DNA from: Bacteroidota bacterium
GTDB lineage: Bacteria; Bacteroidota; Bacteroidia; Chitinophagales; Saprospiraceae
DNA: 10,367 nt
Reading direction: 5' to 3'
Assembly: GCA_018969455.1 (NCBI GenBank)
Contig: JAGWYI010000100.1
Coordinates: 1-10,367, forward strand
The translations under genes were made by a program, and so were the position numbers. Shown piece after piece: positions 1-6,600 of the stretch. Each line of letters opens with the position of its first letter. Position 1 is the first letter of the stretch. Below the pieces are notes generated by a model that was given only the letters and a program-made list of their open reading frames with translations, did not search any database and was not told the origin of the DNA.

Positions 1-653
1 GTAAAAACCCTTACCTGGATGTAAGTCAGCCCGGGTCGTACCTTGCCAAACTCAGCAGCGGTTGCGATTCTGCATTTGTTTTTTATCAGGTTGGAAGTTC
101 TTCCATAAAGGTTCAAGTACAAAAAGATCTTTTTGAGATTAAACTGGGCGAAAACATTCAAATTGATGCGAGTGTGTCAAATTCGGGCAATCAGACCAAT
201 TTTCAATGGATAGATCCTCAAGCAGGATCCATCCTTTGCACCACTTGCTTATCAACCAGTGCACAGCCCTTCAACGATTTACAGTACATTGCCATTGCGA
301 GCAACGAGTTGGGCTGTACCGATTCTGCGTTGGTACGTGTACGGGTGAAGAAAGACCGAAATATCTATTTCCCGAATGTCATCAATCCGCAAAATGCACA
401 AACAGAAGGCAACGGGTATTTTTATGCTTCCGGCGATCCATTTACCATCATAGAAAAACTTTCGGTTTATTCGCGTTGGGGGGAAAAGTTGTTTGAAAAC
501 AGTCATGTTGCCCTCAACGACCCTTACATCGGCTGGAATGGAATCATTCGTGGGCAGGCAGCCAACCCGGGAGTGTACGTGTGGGTTGCAGAAGTGCTTT
601 ATTTGGATGGTGTTCGGGAAACCTTTCAGGGTGATGTGACGGTGGTTCGATAA
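1..653 (+). CDS. 3' end of a large secreted surface protein with a CHU_C (gliding motility-associated) C-terminal domain
   Basis: The reading frame is open from position 3 to the TAA at 651-653 (216 codons), so the true start lies upstream of the window; the GTG at 174 is internal. The first part reads as PKD/Ig-like repeat material: GSYLAKLSSGCDSAFVFYQV, then FQWIDPQAGSILCTTC and NELGCTDSALVRVRV, a Cys-rich pattern usual just before CHU_C domains. The last ~95 residues (from YFPNVINPQ through SRWGEKLFEN and GWNGIIRGQAANPGVYVW to GDVTVVR) match the CHU_C / gliding motility-associated C-terminal domain family. In Bacteroidota this domain is a type IX secretion signal on very large adhesins or gliding proteins. 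The usual SPNGDG-ND motif is degenerate here (NPQNAQTEGNGYF). I infer a cell-surface or secreted adhesin-like protein. Its specific role cannot be told from this fragment. Confidence 0.9.
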   Translation, partial: KNPYLDVSQPGSYLAKLSSGCDSAFVFYQVGSSSIKVQVQKDLFEIKLGENIQIDASVSNSGNQTNFQWIDPQAGSILCTTCLSTSAQPFNDLQYIAIASNELGCTDSALVRVRVKKDRNIYFPNVINPQNAQTEGNGYFYASGDPFTIIEKLSVYSRWGEKLFENSHVALNDPYIGWNGIIRGQAANPGVYVWVAEVLYLDGVRETFQGDVTVVR

Positions 654-717
654 AACCGGGGCTACCGATGCGTAAAAGATAGAAGCTTGTGGGCGTCTGC
701 CCCATGTACGCTTATGG

Positions 718-729
718 GTAACATGTTAC
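718..729. repeat. 12-bp perfect palindrome GTAACATGTTAC
   Basis: This is a perfect self-complementary 12-mer in the 181-bp gap between the convergent CHU_C gene and the helicase gene. It is followed directly by CATGCAATGG (729-738), which resembles the CATG(T/C)AA elements at the right edge of the window. It lies downstream of both genes, so a promoter operator role is not obvious. It may be chance. Confidence 0.3.
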
Positions 730-769
730 ATGCAATGGAAAAGACTTCACGCCAGCTTTCCAGACTACT

Positions 770-821
770 CCTTTATGCTGCCGGGGAACGGATTCACCAC
801 AGTTTTCTGGCAGCGTAAAGG
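770..821 (+). terminator. Long hairpin, candidate terminator of the CHU_C gene
   Basis: The arms CCTTTATGCTGCC (770-782) and GGCAGCGTAAAGG (809-821) pair over 13 positions, with one G-U pair when read as plus-strand RNA. Further G-C, G-U and A-U pairs are possible inside the 26-nt loop. The arm is followed by a T-rich stretch (ATAATATTTTGCTTTATTTTTT). It sits 116 nt past the CHU_C stop and 13 nt before the last base of the convergent helicase gene. On the minus strand the G-U pair becomes an A-C mismatch and no T-run follows, so it suits plus-strand termination better. The loop is long for a classical intrinsic terminator, so a mobile REP-like element is an alternative. Confidence 0.45.
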
Positions 822-834
822 ATAATATTTTGCT

Positions 835-2079
835 TTATTTTTTCTTTTTCTTCTTCCATTTGGCCAATTCGGCCTCATTTTTTTCAATTTCTTTCAATAT
901 GTTGTTCCATCCCGGACTGGGTTGTTCGGAGAAATTGATGGTTTCAGCATATTCATCGCGGCTGATTTCCAGGATTTGAATGGGTTTTCCGAGGAAACCT
1001 TCAATTTGTTCCAGAATTATTTTTTCCTCAGTGCTGCAAAAAGATACCGCTTTGCCTTTGCGCATACCCCTTCCGGTACGTCCGACGCGGTGTACATAAT
1101 TTTCGGGTTGATCGGGCAGATCGTAATTAATCACCATATCCACATCTGGAATATCGATGCCGCGTGCGCTGACATCGGTAGCGATCAGGATTTTAAAGTT
1201 TCCGGCGCGGTAGTTATGGAGTACGTCTAGCCGGTCCTTTTGTTCTTTATCTCCGTGAATGGTTTTGCTATCGATATTTACCCTTTCCATGGCTTTTTGA
1301 ACGCGTTCGGCTCGTACTTTGGTGCGTACGAAAACCAGGATTTTCGTGTCGGGATTTTCGCGCACCACGCGTTCCAGGAAGAAACGTTTATCGTCCATTT
1401 CAACAAAAGCGACGGTATGTTGTACATTTTTTGCGACGGGGTCTTTGGGTGAAATCTGGATTCGGATTGCGTTTCGGACCAGGGAATAGGCCAGTTTTTT
1501 GATGTTTTCGTTAATGGTTGCCGAAAAAAAGAGCGTTTGGCGTTTTTGGGGCAAATGTTTGATTACATCGCGAATATCCTTGATAAAGCCCATATCGAGC
1601 ATTTGATCGGCTTCATCGAGGATGAGTATATCCACCTGATCGAGTTTGACGTATCCCTGGCTGATGAGATCGAACATACGACCAGGAGTGGCAACGAGCA
1701 CGTCGATTCCCGCTTCCAGTTTTTGAATTTGGGGCGCCTGTTCTACCCCGCCAAAAATGCAGAGGGTTTGCACGCGGGTGTGCTTTCCGATTTGCTGAAA
1801 CGCTTCGGTAATTTGCAAGGCGAGTTCACGGGTAGGTTCGAGTACAAGGCATCGAATTCCGTTGTTTCTGCTGTTTTTTTTGCCGGCATGCAGCATATGC
1901 AGGACAGGGATGGCGAATGCTGCCGTTTTTCCTGTTCCGGTTTGGGCGATGGCCAGTACATCTTCCCCTGCCAACACCGCTGGAATGGATTTAAATTGAA
2001 TATCAGTGGGTCGCTTGAAACCGGCATCGGCCAGGTTACGCTTTATTTCCGGGGCTATCGGGTAATCTTCAAATTTCAT
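835..2079 (-). CDS. DEAD-box ATP-dependent RNA helicase, RhlE-like
   Basis: This 414-residue protein carries the full DEAD-box set in order: Q motif (F22-Q28, GFKRPTDIQ), motif I AQTGTGKT (45-52), Ia PTRELALQ (82-89), GG (110-111), Ib TPGR (131-134), II DEAD (155-158), III SAT (186-188), IV VFVRT (249-253), V TDVSARGID (301-309) and VI HRVGRTGR (330-337). Both RecA-like domains are complete and no catalytic residue is missing. The family uses ATP to unwind short RNA duplexes or remodel RNP, in ribosome assembly, RNA decay or cold adaptation. The compact core with a short basic tail (KWKKKKKK, 407-414) is RhlE-like; the tail probably gives non-specific RNA binding. The ATG at 2077-2079 gives the normal N-terminus just before the Q motif, without a Shine-Dalgarno sequence. 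It lies 97 bp downstream of the small exported-protein gene on the same strand. Confidence 0.96.
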   Translation of the reverse strand: MKFEDYPIAPEIKRNLADAGFKRPTDIQFKSIPAVLAGEDVLAIAQTGTGKTAAFAIPVLHMLHAGKKNSRNNGIRCLVLEPTRELALQITEAFQQIGKHTRVQTLCIFGGVEQAPQIQKLEAGIDVLVATPGRMFDLISQGYVKLDQVDILILDEADQMLDMGFIKDIRDVIKHLPQKRQTLFFSATINENIKKLAYSLVRNAIRIQISPKDPVAKNVQHTVAFVEMDDKRFFLERVVRENPDTKILVFVRTKVRAERVQKAMERVNIDSKTIHGDKEQKDRLDVLHNYRAGNFKILIATDVSARGIDIPDVDMVINYDLPDQPENYVHRVGRTGRGMRKGKAVSFCSTEEKIILEQIEGFLGKPIQILEISRDEYAETINFSEQPSPGWNNILKEIEKNEAELAKWKKKKKK

Positions 2080-2164
2080 TCGCGCTTGCTTTAAGGATCC
2101 TGCGCACCGATTTTTAAGGTATAGCTTGCACCCAAACCGATCCAGCAGCGCGCAGGATACCTGG

Positions 2165-2172
2165 CAAAGATA
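2165..2172 (-). promoter_or_regulatory. Candidate -7 promoter box (TATCTTTG) for the DEAD-box helicase
   Basis: Read on the minus strand, 2172-2165 is TATCTTTG, an exact match to the Bacteroidota -7 consensus TAnnTTTG. Transcription would begin near 2159, giving a leader of about 80 nt before the helicase ATG. No clear TTG-type -33 element is visible at the expected spacing. The box sits just 3' of the stop codon of the upstream small gene, which would allow independent expression of the helicase. Confidence 0.4.
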
Positions 2173-2176
2173 CCGC

Positions 2177-2515
2177 TTAATACCTTCTTTTCAGGATAAA
2201 ACGGCGGCCGCGTGTCTCGTGATCGGTAACAGCGAGCAATTCCCAACCATTTGCATAGAAATAATTCAATCCGTCTACCAGGCTACGGAAGTCAAACCGC
2301 TTTTTGTCTTTATCCGTTAAAAGATCATTGAGCGGTTCTGCCTGGCCATAATCGACATAGAAGCCGCATGCGCCGTCGTAAACCTTATAAACTGGATCCA
2401 GTTCCAGATACTGGCCTGTGTTTTCGGGCGTAAGCAACACGCCTTCTACATAAATTTGGGCTAAAGCGACCCGGGTGCAGGCAGATAAAAGCAGAAATAG
2501 AACAATTTTCTTCAT
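2177..2515 (-). CDS. Small exported protein, DUF4177-like C-terminus
   Basis: The 112-residue product begins MKKIVLFLLLSACTRVALAQ. This is a signal peptide with two possible processing sites: signal peptidase I after ALA (residue 19), or a lipobox L10-S11-A12-C13 that would give a lipoprotein. The arginine at 15 makes a long type-I h-region less regular, while the residues after C13 lack the acidic lipoprotein export signal common in this phylum, so the fate is unresolved. The C-terminal third (LVDGLNYFYANGWELLAV, then RRFILKRRY) has the pattern of DUF4177-like proteins: an amphipathic helix, GWEL, then a final strand ending in LKR. Its biochemical role is unknown. The gene lies between tatD and the helicase gene on the same strand, with gaps of 210 and 97 bp. 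A four-codon frame (ATG ATA CCA TCA TGA) overlaps the start codon. Confidence 0.8.
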   Translation of the reverse strand: MKKIVLFLLLSACTRVALAQIYVEGVLLTPENTGQYLELDPVYKVYDGACGFYVDYGQAEPLNDLLTDKDKKRFDFRSLVDGLNYFYANGWELLAVTDHETRGRRFILKRRY

Positions 2516-2725
2516 GATGGTATCATTTTTTCAACAAAATAAAGGGATGAAAAACTACCATGCCGGGGTTTAACCCGGGCTTAACGCCTTCAGAGGCCTG
2601 CTTAACATTTAGGAAACGAATTGGGGATTCAGAAGCATGGACAACTCCTTTCCAGGAACGCCGGATCTGCCGAGGCGCCATTACAAATCAAAATTTACAG
2701 GCTCTTAGACGAAATTGAAGGGATG
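2516..2725. other. Intergenic region between tatD and the small exported-protein gene
   Basis: This gap of 210 bp has no convincing gene; the plus-strand frame crossing it runs on into antisense of tatD. It holds a GC-rich imperfect hairpin at 2562-2580. On the minus strand it also holds TTATTTTG (2543-2536), a 7-of-8 match to the TAnnTTTG promoter box about 20 bp before the ATG at 2515. Little else is recognisable. Confidence 0.5.
2562..2580 (-). terminator. GC-rich hairpin, weak candidate terminator downstream of tatD
   Basis: GCCGGGG and CCCGGGC pair with one mismatch (2565/2577) around a TTTAA loop. On the minus strand, the direction of tatD transcription, the stem is followed 7 nt later by TTTTT. 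It is 146 nt past the tatD stop, far for a dedicated terminator, and the T-run is not adjacent to the stem. Confidence 0.28.
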
Positions 2726-3508
2726 TCAGGCTACTGGCGTATCAAACATCCGCAAGGCGTTGGCAGTGGTCGTGCGTGCAATTTCAGCAAGCGGCAGCGC
2801 TTTGGCTTCCGACAACATTTCGGCAACATGGGTAATATAGGCGCTTTCATTGCGTTTGCCCCGGTGTGGCACAGGAGGCAAGTAGGGCGCATCTGTTTCC
2901 AGGACAATGGAATCGAGCGGAACCGTTCGCAAAATTTCGGGCAGATCAGATTTTGGGTAAGTTAAAGTACCGCCAATGCCCAACATAAACCCCAGGTCGA
3001 TCATTTCCTGCGCTTCAGAACGGGTTCCGGAGAAACAGTGAAAAATGCCTCGCAAGCGCCCGTCCTGGCCTGCGCGCACGAGGTCGAGACATTCGCGGTT
3101 GGCTTCCCGCGCATGAATAACGATGGGTCGGTTCAGGTCTTTAGCCCATTCAATTTGGCGGGCGAAGGCAATTTTCTGAATCGGAAGCGTAGTTTTATCC
3201 CAATACAGGTCAATGCCTGTTTCACCAATTCCAACCCAGGTACGCTGGCCCAACCAGAATTCAACGGTTTCGAGTTCTTTCAGGTAGGTATCGGGGTGTA
3301 CCGAGCCCGGGTGAAGGCCCATCATGGCAAAGCAATATTCAGGGAATTCAGCTTCCAAATCCAGCATAGGCTGGATGGATTCGGCATCGATATTAGGCAA
3401 GTACATACGCGCCACACCGTGCGCAAGGGCGCGCCGAACCATTTCCGCACGGTCATTATCAAATTTTTTGGAATACAAATGCGCGTGTGTATCAATCAAT
3501 TGATGCAT
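2726..3508 (-). CDS. tatD: TatD-family metal-dependent DNase/hydrolase
   Basis: The 260-residue protein, starting at the ATG at 3508, has the complete TatD metal-site set: D6-T-H8-A-H10 at the N-terminus, E96 in GIGETGID, H132 in VIHARE, H157 in GIFHCFSG and D206 in LETDAPYLPP, with RGKRNES (216-222) following. TatD proteins are cytoplasmic TIM-barrel enzymes with two metal ions. They act as 3'-5' exonucleases or deoxyribonucleases, and some members act on D-aminoacyl-tRNA. The substrate here is not determined by sequence. The frame is open to an ATG at 3571, but the start at 3508 gives the usual family length and N-terminus, and an exact TAnnTTTG box lies between the two ATGs. The gene diverges from the alpha-2-macroglobulin gene. 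Confidence 0.95.
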   Translation of the reverse strand: MHQLIDTHAHLYSKKFDNDRAEMVRRALAHGVARMYLPNIDAESIQPMLDLEAEFPEYCFAMMGLHPGSVHPDTYLKELETVEFWLGQRTWVGIGETGIDLYWDKTTLPIQKIAFARQIEWAKDLNRPIVIHAREANRECLDLVRAGQDGRLRGIFHCFSGTRSEAQEMIDLGFMLGIGGTLTYPKSDLPEILRTVPLDSIVLETDAPYLPPVPHRGKRNESAYITHVAEMLSEAKALPLAEIARTTTANALRMFDTPVA

Positions 3509-3547
3509 AAGGGCAAGATAAAAATTTCGAATCCGGATTTTTAAGTG

Positions 3548-3555
3548 CAAAAATA
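3548..3555 (-). promoter_or_regulatory. Candidate -7 promoter box (TATTTTTG) for tatD
   Basis: Read on the minus strand, 3555-3548 is TATTTTTG, an exact fit to the Bacteroidota TAnnTTTG box. The start site would be near 3541 and the leader about 33 nt to the ATG at 3508. A TTG is present upstream but only 13 bp away, shorter than the usual spacer, so the -33 element is weak. This box favours the 3508 start over the 3571 start. Confidence 0.42.
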
Positions 3556-3586
3556 CGAGAATGCGCATCAAGTTCGGGCAGTAATC

Positions 3587-3607
3587 GGGGAAATTCCCCT
3601 ACATTTA
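3587..3607 (+). promoter_or_regulatory. Perfect dyad GGGGAA-A-TTCCCC abutting a promoter-like box for the alpha-2-macroglobulin gene
   Basis: Positions 3587-3599 form a perfect 6+6 inverted repeat around one central base. It is followed at once by TACATTTA (3600-3607), a 7-of-8 match to the TAnnTTTG -7 box. The start site would be near 3613, about 33 nt before the ATG at 3646. A dyad in the spacer of a promoter between two divergent genes is where a dimeric repressor would bind. No regulator is encoded in the window, so the operator role is inferred. Confidence 0.35.
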
Positions 3608-3645
3608 GGGTCAGATTTTTCCATTTACACGACACACAACACCCT

Positions 3646-6600
3646 ATGCTTTCCCAATTCAAACAGAACCGATGGTATTGGCTCGCTGCATGCGGCGTGC
3701 TGGCGCTTGGCGCCTTTTTGTATATGCGCAGCCAGCGCATTGTACGGAACGAAGCTTATTTTGAAGCCGTTTCCAATTACATTTACGCCTTCAGTTCGGG
3801 CTCAATTGGCCGAACTGATGCAATTCGGGTGCGATTTGTACACGCTGCGATCCAACCGGAGCAGGTTGGACAAGCCGTTTCCCCGTCTATTTTTACGGTA
3901 AGTCCTTCTATTTCCGGGAAGGCCGTTTGGGAGGATGACCATACAATCAAATTACAGCCGGATGCGCCGCTGTCTGCCGGAAAAAAATATACCGGGCGGG
4001 TACATTTGGCCCGAATTTACCCCGGTGTTCCGTCAATCGCCAGGGTATTCGAATTCAACTTTAATGTACGCGCCCTTGCCTGTGAGGTGGTTTCAGACGG
4101 CATACAAACCGATGCATACGACCCGCATTTGCAAAAAATTACGGGTAGGGTGCATATAAATGAGGCCGTTTCGAACGAGCAAGTAGAAAAAATGCTTAAA
4201 GCCCAACAAGGCGCCAAAACCCTGTTGGTGAGTTGGAATCACCAGGAAGGCGGCAAAACCCATGAATTTGTGGTGAATGGTGTTCAGCGCAGCAAGGTAC
4301 GCAGCCAAGTGCAGCTATATTGGGACGCCAGTGTGATCGGTCTTGAGCGCAAGGGCAAACTGGAGCAAGTAGTGGCTGCACTTGACGAATTTGTGGTACT
4401 CAACGCCCTTGCTGTACAGGTTGACGAACAATACGCCCTGATCAATTTTTCCGATCCGGTGTCGCCTGACCAGGATTTGAACGGATTGATTCGAATAGAA
4501 GGCGCTACAGGCTTGCGGTATGTAGTAGACGGAAATTTTGTGCGCGTGTATCCTGCATCCCGGCTAAACGGTTCGGCAATTTTAAAAATCGGCTCCGGCA
4601 TAAAAAACAAGGCGGGGATGATTTTGAACAACCCGGGCGACTGGACGCTTGATTTTGCGGATCTGAAGCCCTCTGTGCGCCTGGTTGGGCGCGGGGCCAT
4701 CATTCCACCCGCCAACAATGGCAGCGTTATTTTCCCTTTTGAGGCTGTAGGACTGAACGCCGTAGACATTGAAATATTTAAAATATTTAATTCCAATATC
4801 TTACAGTTTTTGCAGCTCAATGAAATTGAAGGCGAACAGGAACTGGAACGTGTAGGCAAAATTGTGCGTCAACAAAAAGTAAGTCTGCGGGAACTTGACC
4901 CCGATGCGGATACACGCAATTGGCAACGGTATGCATTGGATTTGAAAGACATGATCAAGCAGGATCCGGGGGCAATATACCAGGTGCGCATCGCATTCCG
5001 ACGTGGATACACCGATTTAAACTGCCCAACAGCCCAAAAAGTAGACGAGGCCAGCGGCAAGGCTGAGGATGAGGACGATCTTTCCCATATTGGCGTACGC
5101 GACGAAGATGGAAATCTGGTAAGCATCATGGGAGGATACCGGGGTATTTACTGGACCGATCAAGAAGGTTGGTACTATGGCGAAGAGGACGAAAATGGCG
5201 AACCCGATGACAACCAATACAGTTGGTCGAAACGAGAAGAGCCCTGCCGAAAAGAGTATTACAATTCGGAGCATTTTACGAGCAGAAACGTATTTGTGAG
5301 TGATTTGGGACTCACTGCAAAACGCGGCCGAGATGGCTCCCTGTTTTTGGCTGTAAGCGACCTGTTGACAGCCCAACCCGTGAATGGTGTTGATTTGGAA
5401 TTGTTTAGTTATCAATTGCAATCCATCACCAAGGTGCGTACCAACAACAGCGGTACGGTAATGCTCGAATCTTTGCGTGAAGCGCCATTTGTGGTGGTCG
5501 CCACCGGCTCAAATCGGCGTGGTTATTTGCGCATGGCCGACGGCAATTCCCTGAGTCTCAGCCGATTCGATGTGGAGGGCATCGAAGCTCAGAAAGGGCT
5601 AAAAGGCTATTTGTATGGGGAGCGCGGCGTTTGGCGACCTGGCGACTCTCTCTATCTCAATTTTGTGCTGGAAGACAAAACAGGCAAGTTGCCCCCCAAC
5701 CATCCGGTTACGCTGGAGTTGACCGACCCGCGGGGTGCTTTGCAATACCGCATGATACAAACCCAAAATGTAGGCGGCGTATACCCCCTGCATGCAGTAA
5801 CCCGCCCGGAAGCGCCAACCGGCAACTGGATTGCAAAAGTATCGGTGGGTGGCGCCAATTTTACCCAAACGCTTAAGATTGAAACAGTTAAGCCCAACCG
5901 CCTGAAACTTGATCTCAATTTTGGCAAAAAAGAACTTAGTACTGCCGACAATGCCCTGGTAGGCAAACTCAACGTCAGCTGGTTGCATGGGGCCGTTGCC
6001 CGCAACCTCAAAGCCAAGGTGGAATTGCAAATGCGGGCAGTTAAAACCGAGTTTAAAAATCACCGCGACTTTGTATTTGACGATCCGGCCCGGTCGTTTT
6101 ACAGCGACCCCCAAACCTTGTTTGATGGAACCGTAGACCAAAACGGCAATGCCAGTGTGCCCCTCAACCTGGGTGAAATTGCCGAACCCCCAGGGAAATT
6201 GGTGGCTTCCATGAAAATAAGAGCATTTGAAAACAGCGGCGATTTCAGTACCGATAACTTCAGCATGGATTATTTCCCTTACAACTCTTTTGTAGGGGTA
6301 TCTATTCCAACTGGACAATGGGGGCAAAAAACCATTGGAGAACGCGGCGGGGTTGTCCGATTTGTTTGCGTTGATAAAAATGGACGTCCGCAAGCGGGCA
6401 AAAAACTCAAAGTACGTCTGTTCCGCTGCGACTGGCGTTGGTGGTGGGATGAGGATTATAACTCCAATGTGGCCCAATTCAATTCAGCAGAAAGCGTCAA
6501 CGCCCTCGATGCGCAGGACTTGACCACCGATGGGAACGGTTTGACAAGCTGGAAAATAAAACCCGACAACAGCTGGGGCCGATTCTTTGTACGGGTGCAG

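Noticed and set aside
174..653. GTG at 174 as the start of a 159-residue protein
   Set aside because: The same frame is open back to position 3 and encodes matching PKD-like sequence (GSYLAKLSSGCDS), so the GTG is internal to a gene that begins upstream of the window.
838..860. T-rich run as a plus-strand slippery sequence or frameshift signal
   Set aside because: It encodes the lysine tail of the helicase on the minus strand at the end of the gene, which is common in RhlE-like proteins. No frame disruption is visible.
1537..2094. 185-codon plus-strand frame
   Set aside because: It lies antisense to the conserved DEAD-box helicase, has low-complexity composition and resembles no family; it is a shadow frame.
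2097..2158. 9-bp inverted repeat ATCCTGCGC / GCGCAGGAT before the helicase gene
   Set aside because: The arms are short and separated by 44 nt with no T-run; chance occurrence is plausible.
4284..4859. 191-codon minus-strand frame rich in Ser, Thr and Arg
   Set aside because: Its composition is typical of an antisense frame opposite coding DNA and it has no family pattern.
5599..6477. 292-codon minus-strand frame inside the alpha-2-macroglobulin gene
   Set aside because: It is fully antisense to MG-domain coding sequence and shows no recognisable domain. Long antisense frames are expected opposite a 5.7-kb gene.
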